From Amblyomma americanum (Eukaryota; Arthropoda; Arachnida; Ixodida; Ixodidae): 64,000 nucleotides of DNA. Shown piece by piece: positions 50,720 through 62,700 of the stretch. Below the pieces are notes generated by a model that did not search any database, was not told where the DNA came from, and worked only from the letters and a program-made list of their open reading frames with translations. The stretch's first letter is position 1; each line of letters opens with the position of its first letter. A program made the translations under genes and the position numbers. The stretch covers positions 27,656,499-27,720,498 of the forward strand of contig NC_135505.1 in the NCBI RefSeq assembly GCF_052857255.1, in the 5' to 3' direction.

Positions 50720-51400
50720 TGATAGCGTCAATAATCGGCTCAATAGGATGGCGAAAGGTGGATTTCGTATTTTGGTTATTTTCTATTTGGCGGAGAAGCT
50801 TCGTCAGAAAATGAAAATAAGACCCGCCGGAACAGGGGCCGTCCTAAAGAAATGAGGCCAGCAGAGCTACCCCACGTTCACCTGGCTTCTCACAATTTTT
50901 GGAATGTGGCGAATCGCTACGATGCGCAGGTTGTGTTTTCTGTCCCGTGCGCTATTGCCTCATTGTGCCCGCGGACCATGTCCAAAGGTAAGAATGGCGG
51001 ACTGCGTAAAGCATCAAGCCACTCCTTTCGTCAGGTACCGACGGGCGTTGTGCCTGAAGTACCCCTAAGCTGTGAGAAGGTATACATCGATCAGAAGGGC
51101 CGATGTTTAATTTATCTATCAAGAGAACATCAGCTTTCGCTGCAGTCAAAAACTGCTTTAAGTTTACTCCTACACAGCAACGGAAGCCCAAATGCTACAC
51201 GCAGTGAGCTGTGCCTGCCATTTCTGTAAACAAACAAAAGTTTTGATGACGAGTCGCGACCAAGTAGCTCGTAAGCTTGACGAGGCGTTTTTCATAAGAA
51301 AAAAAAAGGAATTATTGTGGAAGTGGTTAAACAGTCAAATTGTAACAAAAAGAAGGCAGGTTTTTGGATGGCTCATAGTCTTCTGTATGACGGTTTGAAA
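50720..51400 (+). pseudogene. second Penelope-like remnant (GIY-YIG endonuclease)
   Basis: The plus frame 50852-51229 and a shifted continuation give VANRYDAQVVFSVPC, GVVPEVPLSCEKVYIDQKGRCL, EHQLSLQSK and TKVLMTSRDQVARKLDEAFF. This is the GIY-YIG endonuclease end of a Penelope-like element of another lineage; YIG is YID here. The RT part is missing. Confidence 0.65.
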
Positions 51401-51672
51401 TTATAAAAGGTGCGTCTTCTTTCGAATAAAAATCGCTCGCGAGCCTGCGCTTCTTGTGTACTCTACCCATCCTTGTTTGAGTGTGCGCACCACCCTCTGT
51501 TTATCAAGATTGGCAGACTCTCCCAAGAGCGCGCTCTCTTTCAGTTCACTGGATCCTAGCGCCGTGTGGTTTTTTTTGTTCTTCAATTCTCTTATTGATT
51601 ATACTCCAAACATAACGTAATAATACTGTTTCCCTCTGAAAACATAAATTAAAAGAATAGAAACATTCGTAT

Positions 51673-51905
51673 ATGCTGGCTCGGTGGTTATGGCGCTCGG
51701 CTGCTGATCCGAAAGAGCGGGTTCTGTACCGGCCGCGGCGGCCGAATTTCAATGGAGGGGAAATTTTAAAGGCCCGTGTACTGTTCGATGTCAGTGCACG
51801 CTAAAGAACCCCGGGTGGTCGAATTCTCCATAGTCTTCCACTATGGCATCCCTTATAGCCTTAGTTACTTTGGGAAGTTAAACCTTTATAAAATCTTATG
51901 CTTAG
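51673..51905 (+). repeat. SINE family B copy
   Basis: GCTGGCTCGGTGGTTATGGC, CTGCTGATCCGAAAGAGCGG, CGATGTCAGTGCACG and TTTGGGAAGTTAAACCTTTA. It is moderately diverged. The flanking stretches 51401-51672 and 51906-52475 show nothing recognisable. Confidence 0.75.
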
Positions 51906-52479
51906 CTTGGTTTCGGTGACTGTTGGCTTCCATCATATGCTTGAGATTAGAGAAGAAACACGTGGCTACAACGAGCTCCGCTTGATATTTTACTTTAATT
52001 TCTAGTGTTTGGAATTGGAAGCATAAAAGTTGTAAATGGTGTGTTATCTATTATATGCTTCTGGGATTATACCTAGATGCAGGGACAAAGTTTTGTTAAT
52101 TTCAACGATGTCTAGGCGAGGTTGTAAACAGCTCGAGAAGCCACGAAAGGAACTGTATTTTTGCGTGTGTCTGGATTAAAAGCTATATGCACGTAAACTG
52201 TGTATTATTACAGATGAAGAAAAGCACTGTTTATTATTTAAACTGAACATTACTGTCAAATATGTACAGTCACGGAGGAAAATTTACGCGATGTGCGTTC
52301 ATGTAGATTCTTTTTCGGTGTGTGTTGCTTCGCTAGCCTCTTGCTGCCTAAGAATAAATGTGGTTTTCTTGGGTGCCACCTAAACTGACTATTATTTTTA
52401 GTATGGATGGACCAAAAAAAAGCGCCTGCAGCTTGAGACAGCATCCTGTCCGGTACGCAGAACATGTCCAGCTTTCTGG

Positions 52480-52770
52480 GACAAAAATTTTGAAAATTGG
52501 GAAATTATAAGACACAGTTATGAAAATACTGAAGGTAATAGTCTATTATTCTTATATGTTGCAAAATCTTTCCATCGATGTCATCGAACAGTTAAGAATG
52601 CCACAGTAACGCTTTTGACGATAGCAAAAACATGAATAGAAAAAAATACAACACTGCCGTCAGGTGATATGCGGATATATTGATTGCTGCATTGAAATCT
52701 AGCATTATTAGAAAAAAGTCGCGTTTATAAAGGGCGTGACGCTCAAAAATGCTTTTGTACAAAATTGCTT
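52480..52770 (+). repeat. unnamed interspersed repeat, copy 3
   Basis: CACAGTTATGAAAATACTGA, TATATGTTGCAAAATCTTTC, GACGATAGCAAAAACATGAA, GCGGATATATTGATTGCTGC and CAAAAATGCTTTTGTACAAA, in the order of copies 1 and 2. The following 52771-53238 shows no feature. Confidence 0.6.
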
Positions 52771-53238
52771 GATATGTGTGGAAGGATTTTGACCGCCAAT
52801 GTACAATTAAGCTGTGCGAGTTCTTGCATTCTACACGTTTGGCTCTGCTAAATCAACGGGTGCGAAAACGAAAACGAAAGTGCAACTTGAAGGGGAACTC
52901 TGGTTTACGTCATCGTATTAATATTGTCCATTAGATGTAAACCATGCTTTAGAAATGCGTTTCTGCCCTGCAGAAAAAAAAAAATCAGTATGGTGCAATA
53001 GCCTTATTCAAGCATTGCTCTACAAATATCATAGAACTTCTTCAATATTGTAAGGCATTTGTAGGAAAAATGCATAGTTTCTGTAAAAAAAATATGGCGC
53101 TTATTCAACATCTGAATTATAACTGATGACATTTATATGGCAAACCGATGGAGGTTATTGCACCATGCAGCTTTTTTCACTAGAGTAGGCAATAGCTCAG
53201 CTCATTAAGAACACAGAGCTGAAATTTTGGGTGTATAT

Positions 53239-53420
53239 TGTTACATGGCCTAAGACCAGGAAGACGTTAGGATGGCTAGGGCACAGCGCTCAGACCACCG
53301 AGACCGCACAGGGCAGAACAGGGCAGAGAGCACGCGCTCTACCAATACCCTTCGCGCACAACGTCGCCATGCGTGTTATCCGTGGCAAGGCCCTCCGGCG
53401 GGAAATAAACACCGTCTCAA
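53239..53420 (-). repeat. possible gypsy LTR
   Basis: On the minus strand it directly follows the integrase tail, begins near TGAGACGGTG and ends CCATGTAACA, giving TG...CA ends. It is short for an LTR and no partner is in the window, so this is tentative. Confidence 0.3.
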
Positions 53421-53426
53421 TGTAGA

Positions 53427-53740
53427 CTAGAGCCTTGCAGTGCATGGCGAACGGTAGAGCTTGATGCGAGAGACGTGTACTGCATCACGTTGAGCTTGAG
53501 TGGAGGCGCTGCGAGAAGGCCGGTGCGATGTCGTAGGTGACCGCGGTGGCATGACGCTGTACTTGGTACGGGCCAACGCAACGGGAAGCAGTTTTTCGGA
53601 GGACGACCAAAGACGAGAGAGCCAGAGGAGAAAAAAGACCATGCGGTGACGGCGCTTATAGGATTCCTGCAGGGAAATTTGCGAGGCTTGCAGCCTGGTG
53701 CGGGTTAGTTGGTGGGCGTGGTCAGGGTGCACAAATCAGC
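53427..53740 (-). pseudogene. Ty3/gypsy integrase C-terminus, frameshifted
   Basis: Three minus frames assemble the usual end of a gypsy pol: SSEKLLPV, CVGPYQVQRHATAVTYDIAP and DAVHVSRIKLYRSP (compare the E-K-L-L-P-R...G-P-Y-x-V and D-V-V-H-V-S-R-L-K pattern). At least two frameshifts are present. The rest of pol is absent. Confidence 0.7.
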
Positions 53741-54359
53741 GCAGAAAGCGACTGCCAGTACTGCTCTCTCTAAATGTCTGATCACTTGAAAAAAGGATAT
53801 ATTTTTCTTGTTTTCACAAAATTTACTTATCAATACTGCGGTTTTACGCTTTCCTTTCAACATTTCTAGTGCAGTAGCTTTGCTAGGCGCATCTTCTAGT
53901 TTAGGACATACCTGTCTTGGCCAAAGGTAACCGATCAGCCGCGTTGGCCTGCGGAGTAGGATTGCACCGAGCGACGACGCTTCCATATTCGGCGCTTGGC
54001 GCTGCTTCCCGGCTGCCAGTATAAACTGGCTCACGTAAGCCTGCGCCCTCGCTCAGTGTGACAGCACTCCAAAGGCGCGAAATTGCGAACCGCGCCTACT
54101 GCCTGCTTACTTCTTATCATCCGAGGAAGGAGGGCGAGGGCGCGGGTTTACGTCACAGAGTTACGTCACACTTGCAGCCGGGGAGCAGCGGCCAGCGCCA
54201 GGGACCACAGCGTCGCCTATCGGATGAGAGCTCGTTCCCGCTGCCGTCGCGGCTGCTCGCTTACTTTTGGCAAAGATGGTACATAGGTATGTCCATAAAG
54301 CCTGCTTTGTGGCAGACGGCCCGCCTGCCCACCGGGTTGTTGGCAACCTGCCAGATGTG
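53741..54359. other. no gene recognised
   Basis: GC-rich, with several short open frames on both strands. AGTATAAACTGGC at 54017 could be a TATA box, but no transcript or ORF is supported. Confidence 0.3.
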
Positions 54360-54530
54360 TACACCTGGCAGGCCTTCACCTGGGTAAAGGCCTTCAAGGT
54401 GAATGCCTTCAGAGTAAACGACTTTAGGGCAAAGGCGTTATGACAATGCCTTTAGGGTGAAGGCCTGCATGGTAAATGCCTTCCAGGTAAAGGCCTTCGT
54501 GTAAAGTGCATTTAGCATGTAAGGGCCTTA
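54360..54530. repeat. degenerate GGTAAAGGCCTTC minisatellite
   Basis: About a dozen variants of a 12-13-base unit: GGCCTTCACCTGGGTAAA, GGCCTTCAAGGTGAAT, GCCTTTAGGGTGAA, GGCCTGCATGGTAAAT and GCCTTCCAGGTAAA. Confidence 0.7.
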
Positions 54531-54649
54531 ACTGCGCACCGTACCCAGTCCTACTGTACGAGATATTCCGCGTTTAGTCACGCTAAATCATCTGCTAACT
54601 TTTGTTGGTTGGACGAGCTATTTGGTGTGGCCTAGTTCTTACTGCTTTT

Positions 54650-54888
54650 AGGGGGCCGCCGCGGTGGCTGAGTGGTTATGGCGCTCGGTTGCTGTCCCGA
54701 AAGACGTGGGTTCGATCCCAGCCGCGGCGGTCGAATTTTGATAAAGGCGAAATTCTAGAAGCCCGTGTACTGTGCGATGTCAGTGCACGTTAAAGAACCC
54801 CAGGTGGTCGAAATTCCGGAAGCACTTCACTACGGCGTCTCTCATAGCCTGAGTCGCTTTGGGACGTTAAACCCCCATAAACCTAAAC
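54650..54888 (+). repeat. SINE family B copy with 12-bp target duplication
   Basis: Head GCCGCCGCGGTGGCTGAGTG, B-box GGGTTCGATCCC and end TTTGGGACGTTAAACCCCCA. CTTACTGCTTTT flanks it at 54638-54649 and 54889-54900. Confidence 0.88.
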
Positions 54889-54900
54889 CTTACTGCTTTT

Positions 54901-55479
54901 CGCCCCTGTTGACGCAGTCTATACTTTGCATTCCACTGACTCTGCTGTGGCCTCCCTGACGCTTCCTTAGCCTAAACCGTCATGCGTTTAGCTCTGCTTT
55001 TGCTACGTTTTCTTTCTCTCCTTTTTGAGGAACTACCTGTCTTATTCTGCTTTTCATTCGCAACGCTCCGAGCAGCTTTACCTTTCGCTTTCAATTTACA
55101 CTGAATACCGCATTTCTTTCCGATTCCCCTTCGCCTACTGGAGGGCCTGCCTACAGTTAGGCTGAACTACAGGACCAGTTGGCCTTGGTGCTCTAAGTCG
55201 TGGTTACCAAGTATACCTAGTCCTAGAAATTTAATTTTAGAAGAGCCAGAAAGATGTGGCAATCAGTCAACAAAAAAGAAAAATCTTAACAGAAACCATT
55301 CGGTTAAACTTTTTGGGCATATTTTGTGAGATACCATTTATTACGAGTGAATTGAGTGTAAGGTAACAAAACCAGAATTAACAACAAAAATTTCGACACT
55401 ACATAGATAAAAAGACTGGGATTGGCTAGCAGATATGAAGCAGCCGCGTATAAAGTTTTTTTCCAAAGTTTTCATTTTA
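54901..55479. other. no gene recognised
   Basis: Nothing supported. Confidence 0.35.
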
Positions 55480-55965
55480 GGCTGCCACTGCTTTTTTAAA
55501 AGATCACCTTCTTTGTCCACAAGACCGGCAGGAACTGTGCGAAACAATGCCGGCTGAAGGCATATTACCGTCATGGCGCTCTCTTGATGACTTCACGGAA
55601 GCTGATCCAGGTCTGCTCAGTGGGCGTCTCATCCTATCAACAAAATCACTCCACGTACTCCGCATAATACAGCGAAGCATATCACACACCTCTCCCGATC
55701 CTTCTTACATCCTCTCCAAGCTACCTCTGCCTGCCATAACTGCCCTGAACCTTATGCAGATATAGAGCATCGCCTCTACACATGCCCTGTAACCATACAA
55801 TCCTCCAACATTCCTTACCGACCGCCGCCCTCTAGGAGTGCTTGGTTGACCCCGGACCAGTTTGAGGGTCAACTGGCCCTGGTGGTATAAGCTGGTTCCA
55901 GCCTCGGCGACTGAGACGAAGCTGCCAAACAAAGGGCTGCCTCTATCCCGCTCTCTCTCGCTGCA
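55480..55965 (+). pseudogene. I-like LINE 3' remnant with CCHC finger
   Basis: Plus frames give CHNCPEPYADIEHRLYTCP, the C-terminal zinc-finger pattern also seen in the full-length LINE (CKQCNEIADMIHMVWTCP). Then comes WLTPDQFEGQLALV. RNase H and RT are not preserved. Confidence 0.5.
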
Positions 55966-56461
55966 TGTGTAGGAGTCGCCGGCAAGCTTGCCCCTCGTTT
56001 CCTGCTTAGTGCATACAATAGATACTACAGCAACTCATGCTGTTGCCAGCTGCCCTGAGGTTCTTGTATATCACGATATTCGCGGCTTGCAACCACAGTG
56101 TGTTGTTGTTTATAGATTCTTCGCACGCAAGCCTGCGACGACAACGAACACGCCCTTGTTATGCGTGCATTTGGCTAGCTCCTTATAAAAACAGAAGGTT
56201 GATTTCCGTTGTGAATGTAATGCGTTTCTGATGAGTCGTCATCAACTAAACATAAACTAAAGGTCAGATGCGTTTTAATGTTACATCCACAACAGACTCT
56301 CCTTTGCTTGCACGCAGCAAGTTTCCTGCTTAGAAAACTCGTCAGCTTTTTGGCGTAGAAGTTGATGCGGAAACACATTAGCAATTCTCGAATGAGGAAA
56401 AGCTACAACGAAAGCTACAACGCCCACAGTTAGACTAATCGCATAAGAAACAGTCATCCGC
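55966..56461. other. no gene recognised
   Basis: Nothing supported. Confidence 0.35.
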
Positions 56462-57075
56462 GCCAAACTTGAATATGCATCAACTATTTGGAACCCCCAT
56501 CAAGAATACCTAATCCAGGCGTTAAAAGCAATCCAAAACCGAGCTGCTCGTTTCATTACATCCAAATATGATTCTCGGCTGAGCGTTACTAATATCAACT
56601 CTTCCATTGGTCTAACTCCCCTGTCATCACGACGTAAGATAGCAAGACTTTTCCTACTTCACAAACTTTATCATAACTTTCCGCAATTACGTGAGAGCCT
56701 TATTCTGCACCCATTGAGATCTTCCCGGAGTTTGTTTAATTGCAGCAGTGTTCAGAGTATTCATGGTAGCACTAACACTTTCAATAATTCCTTTTTGCCA
56801 ACTGTTATATCCGAGTGGAGTGTACTCCCTGACGGTATTGTCAATGAAACCAACTCAATAAAATTGAAACACTTATTGATTGCTTATTGCTCTCCTCAAT
56901 TCCTGTAGAAAGCCTTTTTATTTACTTATTTATTGCCTTGTTAATTTAAATGCGTTTACTCTGTTTATTTGTGCTTCATATTTATATTTGTGTACCACCT
57001 TTGTGACCCGTTATTACGATACCCCCCCCCCCCTTATGTAATGACCGATTAGGGTCTGTAAAGAAAAATAAATGA
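56462..57075 (+). pseudogene. LINE 3' fragment, family B relative
   Basis: Open from 56462 to the TAG at 56906 without a start codon: AKLEYASTIWNPHQEYLIQA, IQNRAARFITSKYDSRLSV, KIARLFLLHKLYHNF and FLPTVISEWSVLPDGI. It is followed by a 3' UTR ending TATGTAATGACCGATTAGGG and an AAATAAATGATGATGA tail. The 5' end is truncated within RT. Confidence 0.8.
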
Positions 57076-57104
57076 TGATGATAATGATTACGATGATGAT
57101 GATA

Positions 57105-57853
57105 ATAGTCTCACTTCTGGGAGTGTCTTCTTTCCTTTTAATTCACACAGTTTCATGAACTATGCTCTCACTTAAGCTTAGAGTACACATGCTACTCTAT
57201 TACATAAAACTGTTCACCATGAATGTATGCACTAAGACACGCGGTCAGCCGCTCGATATATGTGACAATCAGAAGTATCCTTTGCAGTGTTTTACAATAG
57301 CTTGACAACAAACTCTGACTTGAGATTTCACATCACGACCTCTGATCAGAAGCATCGACATTTTTTGCATATTTACGTTCTCTAAATACATGTGCAATTT
57401 TTTAACGCGAAAAAGTTAAAGCGGGCTTAGCTAGGTCTCGCAATTTAGTTCTCAGTAAGTTGCCGGGAAACGATACGCACGTAGGTTTAGCACGTGTAGC
57501 TTATTGCACACATTAAAACTTCAGTTTTACATTGTACAGTACGCCAGGTGCGAGAAAATGAGAAGTGGCCTAAATGAAAGTGACGTCACACCTAAGCCAG
57601 ATTTGAAAAGTGATTAAAGTGATATATTAATTCTTAATATCAATCAGGCCGCAACATTACTCAAACATGATTAGGATATGAAAGAGCGCAAAACGAATTC
57701 TTTGCACTAAAAAGAAAATTGGGGTGAGATAGGAATGGAACCCGTGTCCCTTGGCCACCGACGTGCGTTCGCTGGACTTGATTTGGGCCGCTGTACGATC
57801 GTTTTTGAGCCGCATGCGGACGCGTCCTTGCGAGCGTGCGCACGGGCTAAACA
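57105..57853. other. tRNA-like repeat; no gene
   Basis: The minus strand near 57720-57770 carries GGGTTCCATTCCTATCTCAC, laid out like the tRNA-like repeat at 17332. Nothing else is supported. Confidence 0.3.
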
Positions 57854-58154
57854 ATGGCACGCATGACTTTGCGGACCGCCAGGGGGCGTCGAGGAGTACG
57901 GACGAGTTTCACGTCGGCTCCGCGAAATCAGTGATTTCATGGCGGATTTTTTCCTACGTTGACCGTAAATGTCCTTGAAACCTGTTTCCTAAGGTGCAAG
58001 CAACCCGAGGATACGACATTTGTGCCTGTAAGTGCATCTTTAAAACCTATATCGTCACTCCAAGTTCGCCAGCGCTACACGCTACGATAGGCCTACTTCG
58101 ACCGGGAAGGCGGCGACCGGCGAGCTCCCGCCATCGCCGACCGCGCCCGGCTCC

Positions 58155-59768
58155 ATGATGACGATGGAAGTGGCGGTGGTGGGAACCGACATCGACCCCA
58201 AAGAAACCGAAAAAGAAGAATGGATTATGCGACTGAAGAAGCGAGCGGAAAAATTGGAGAACAACGAACGCCACCTAGGACACCCACATGGTGCCGGAGA
58301 CGCGGCGGCAGCGAACGCCACCACTGTTGCGACGACCGACGGCAGCGACACGAGAGCCTACAGAGAGGCGGGACGGAAACTCGCTGAACGTTCAATAGCC
58401 TCAGACCTCCCGAGACTTCCAGCGACCGGATGGAAAGTAGTTCTGCGTCCCAAAGAAGGACTCACAATGCTGAAGAGCACCACCGAGATGAGAATTGCGG
58501 CGGCCATCAGGGAGAACGCCGGAATCAAGGACGAGGAGGCACTGAAGGACAGACTAGCTATAAACGCCAAGCAAGGAACGATTACCTACCACTCGCCTAG
58601 CTACGAAAACGCGAGGAAGGTGGAGAAACTTGAAACTGTCAAGATCGGAGACAAGGAACGCGGTGTGACCACCTACATGAACGCACCAGAGAGTTGCGGC
58701 AGGGGAGTCATCCATGGAATTGATGTGGAATACACACACAAGTATGTACTAGAAGGACTGAACATTAACGGATTCAACCCTCTAGTCATAGATGCACGAA
58801 GAATGGGGAAGACTAAATCTTTCCTAATCACCTTTGAAGAAGAGAAAGTACCACGCAGAGTAGTCTTGAGCGGAATCACTTTCAAGTGCTTTCTATACAA
58901 GAAACGCTATGAGGTCTGTTACAAGTGCGGAGGACTTGGCCACCGCTCGGACGTCTGCGACAGTGAGGTGACCAAGTGCCGCGGCTGTGGCAGGACATCG
59001 CCCCCCGAGGGGCACCAATGTACACCGCAGTGCCAACTATGTGGCAAAGAACACTACACCGGGGACAAGAGGTGCAAAAATCTCTTTCGCACCCCTTATA
59101 TTGTCAAGAAACGCCAATGGGAAGCCAAACAGGAGGCTGAAGAAGCGAAGCAAGAAGACCGAAGGAACAGCCGCTCCCGTGATAGATCCGGCAGCAGAAC
59201 GAGGTTTCGGTCAGAGTCGTTCCCCCGGCTACAAACCGGACAGCAACAGCCACGCAAGGAGCAAGCTGCAAAGGTGAGCTGGCCAGCTAAAGTTTCCCAG
59301 GACTCCGAGACAGTTAAAGAATTAAAAGAACTTATTAAACAGCAGGCAGATCAGATTAAGACTTTAACTGATTATATTAAGAAGCAAGAAGAGCGGATCA
59401 AAATGCTAGAAACGACAGCTAAACAACCCGAGGAAAACAAACCGCAACAGGAACAGGCAATGGCGCCTATGCAAGTGGAGCAGGATAGAGAGGTTGAGAC
59501 AGAGAAGGTTGAAAAACCCCCTTCAAAAAAGAAACGTACCAAAGAGTCGGATCTTGAGACCAAATTCGAACAACTAACCGACAAACAACAACAGGACATG
59601 AAACTACTGAACGGAACACTAATGCAATTCATGAAACAAGTCACAGAAACGATCAGAGCAGAATTTGCAAAGCGAGACGCTGCTCTCACGGCGGAATTTG
59701 AGAAAAGGGACCAATGGATACACGCGGAATTCCAAGCAACCAAAAATGCCTTGGCCAAAGAACAATAA
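58155..59768 (+). CDS. I-like LINE ORF1: gag-like protein with zinc knuckles
   Basis: A 537-residue RNA-binding protein that packages LINE RNA. It has an acidic N-terminus, a central domain (residues ~95-245) of the type found in I/Jockey gag-like ORF1 proteins, and then Cys/His knuckles: CYKCGGLGHRSDVC, CRGCGRTSPPEGHQC and CQLCGKEHYTGDKRC (about 255-312). A basic RS-rich stretch (SRSRDRSGSRTRFRS) follows. After it comes a long coiled-coil region (ELKELIKQQADQIKTLTDYI and onward) with a KKKRTK basic patch. It starts at the ATG 58155, after a short 5' UTR, and overlaps ORF2 by 23 nt. Intact and possibly functional. Confidence 0.88.
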   Translation: MMTMEVAVVGTDIDPKETEKEEWIMRLKKRAEKLENNERHLGHPHGAGDAAAANATTVATTDGSDTRAYREAGRKLAERSIASDLPRLPATGWKVVLRPKEGLTMLKSTTEMRIAAAIRENAGIKDEEALKDRLAINAKQGTITYHSPSYENARKVEKLETVKIGDKERGVTTYMNAPESCGRGVIHGIDVEYTHKYVLEGLNINGFNPLVIDARRMGKTKSFLITFEEEKVPRRVVLSGITFKCFLYKKRYEVCYKCGGLGHRSDVCDSEVTKCRGCGRTSPPEGHQCTPQCQLCGKEHYTGDKRCKNLFRTPYIVKKRQWEAKQEAEEAKQEDRRNSRSRDRSGSRTRFRSESFPRLQTGQQQPRKEQAAKVSWPAKVSQDSETVKELKELIKQQADQIKTLTDYIKKQEERIKMLETTAKQPEENKPQQEQAMAPMQVEQDREVETEKVEKPPSKKKRTKESDLETKFEQLTDKQQQDMKLLNGTLMQFMKQVTETIRAEFAKRDAALTAEFEKRDQWIHAEFQATKNALAKEQ

Positions 59769-62700
59769 TACTATCTGGCAGTGGAACTGTAGGGGCTTTC
59801 TGCGTAAACGGGCCGTTTTACAATCGTTCCTTGCAAACGGAGACAACCCCGAAGTTATAGCTTTACAAGAGTGCGGGAAAAACGCGAAGCTGCCCGGTTA
59901 CAAATCGTACCCGGGCCGAGGGGACAACACGCAGGTTGCCACCCTTGTCAAACGCAACGTTACCGCGCTGCAGCACGAGACAGGGCACGTCCACTTAGAT
60001 CACACTCTAATCGAAATGATACCGCGTAAGCGGAGAGAGAAAAGCCTATTCGTCTTAAACGTATACAGCTCTCCGAAACAGAGAAAGGATTGCGGCTTCG
60101 ACAGGCTATTCGCAAAAACGAAACAGATAGCGGGCAAAAACCATATCGTCATTGTCGGGGACTTTAACGCTCATCATCCCGCATGGGGATACAAATATAC
60201 GCAAATCAAGGGCAGAGAACTCTGGGACAGCATTCTCCACAATGAGCTCATCTTGATCACTGACCCCATCAAACCAACAAGACAGGGCAATAGCGTGAGT
60301 AGGGACACTACACCTGACTTAACACTCACCGGAGGCCAAATATCGGCCAGGTGGTGTAACACGGGGGAGGACCTAGGAAGCGACCACAAAATTATTGAGA
60401 TTGTGGTAGAAGACGGACCGCCCACACCGAGACCCAAAAAGGTCGCAGCGGTAAATTGGGATCTATTCAGGGCGAACCTTCCTACTCGAGACGCAATCAG
60501 GGACATAGAATCTTGGGGCACAGACCTTCTCGCAGCAGTTAAAGAAGCCACCGAAGAGGTGGAAGCAGACGAAACGCAAGAGGAGGTAGACAGGCGTATG
60601 ATAAACCTGTGGCGCAAGAAAAGGGAGCTAGAAGAAAACCTTGCTCAAAACAAGGGGAACAGAAACATACGTAAGCTCCTAGCCAAACAGAATAGAGATA
60701 TCGAGGAGCACGCGCTGAACTTAACCAGACAAAACTGGGGTAGTATCTGCGAGCAGATGGACCGCAGAATCAGCAAAGCCAACACGTGGAAAATGCTCAG
60801 ACATCTCTTAGGCCCGGACAAGACAAAGTATGAGGCACGACAACAACTACAGAAACTCGTATATAAATACGAAGGCACTAGCGATCAACTAATCTCTGAA
60901 GTGAGGGACAGGTACTTGAGGTGCACACCACCCACACCCCTCCCCGAGTACAAGGGCGCAGAGAATCCTCTTCTAGATGGGCCCATCACCATCGGAGAGG
61001 TTAGGGCGGAGTTGAACAGACTCAGAACTAAAACTGCGGCAGGTCGACAGAATCAGCAATCGCATGCTGAGGAATTTGGATGATGCATCAATTAGAAACC
61101 TAACAGCGTACATGCAGGAATGTTGGGACAAGGGCCGAATACCACCTTCGTGGAAAGAGGCCAGCCTAGTCCTTATTCCAAAACCAGGTAAGAAACTAAG
61201 TCTCGAAAACCTGAGGCCCATTTCGCTTACCTCATGTGTAGGTAAGCTAATGGAGCACGTTATTCAAACGAGGCTAAACAGATTCCTAGAAGAACAAAAG
61301 CTTTACCCCGACACAATGATCGGATTCAGGACACATCTTTCTGCATGCGATGTTATGCTTCAACTTAAAGAACAAGTGCTAGACAACGAAACAGCTGATA
61401 CCAGAGTAATAGTCGGCCTTGACGTGGCCAAAGCTTTTGACAACGTTGACCACGCAGCCATACTAGAACGCTTAGAAACTCTAAATGTAGGGGGAAAGGT
61501 ATACAACTACGTGAAGGACTTTCTTTCAAACAGAACAGTTACTATCAGCCTAGGAGGGAAGGAGGAGAAAGGCATAAGGCTGGGCAACAAAGGTACTCCC
61601 CAAGGCTCGGTCCTATCACCGACACTCTTCAATATTGCAATGATTGGCTTACCACAGAAATTGACGCGTATAGAAGGGCTCAACCACACAATATACGCGG
61701 ACGACCTCACCCTCTGGGTTACCAGAGGCAGTGACGTGCACATCGAAGGTACCCTCCAAAGAGCGATCGAGGAAATTGAGTCGTACCTAAAACAAGTGGG
61801 ACTCAAATGTTCTGCCGAGAAATCTGAAGCGCTCTTCCTCGGCCCACAAAAGAGACCAACAAAGCCCCATGAACATGGGATAACGCTAACGGTAAACGGG
61901 GACAAAATACCATCAGTGGAGATGATTAGAGTACTGGGTCTTAGGATACAGACAAACGGTAAGAACACCGAAACAATACGAAAACTCGAATCGAGTGTAA
62001 GCCAGACGTGTAGGCTACTCAAAAGAATAGCAAATAAACACGCGGGAATGAAGGAGACGAACCTCTTAAGACTAGTTCAGTCATTTGTAATCAGCAGAAT
62101 CACATACGTGGCACCATACCTACGGCTAGCCAAAGCAGAGAAAAACAAGATTGAAATCCTAATTAGGAAGGGCGTCAAAACCGCTCTGGGCCTCCCCCCG
62201 TACACATCCACCCAGAAAATTCTTAACATGGGGATTTCAAACACCCTAGACGAGCTCATTGAGGCTACCAGAGTAGCGCAACAACAACGACTTCTACGCA
62301 GCCATTCGGGGCTAAAAATACTAGAAAAGCTAGGCTTCGAACCTCGAGCGCGGCTCAAACACACGGAGAATATCCCAACAGACATAAGGAACAAAATCAG
62401 AATCCCACCACTCCCAAGGAATATGCATCCGGTACACCATGAGGGTAGGCGAAAGGACAGAGCGAAAGCTCTGCAGAAAAAATTAGCCAATAGACAGGAT
62501 TTGGTTTACACGGACGCGGCGGAATATGACGGCAGAACGGGTTTCGTAGCCCTGGCGACCAGGGAGGGCGGAGACCGAGTCTCGTGCTGCAGCACCCAAC
62601 AGAGTGATGCAACAGCGGCTGAGGAGGTAGCCATTGCGCTGGCTTTAACTCAACGGAATGTTAGGGTGATTATAACAGATTCCAAAACGGCTATCCGCAA

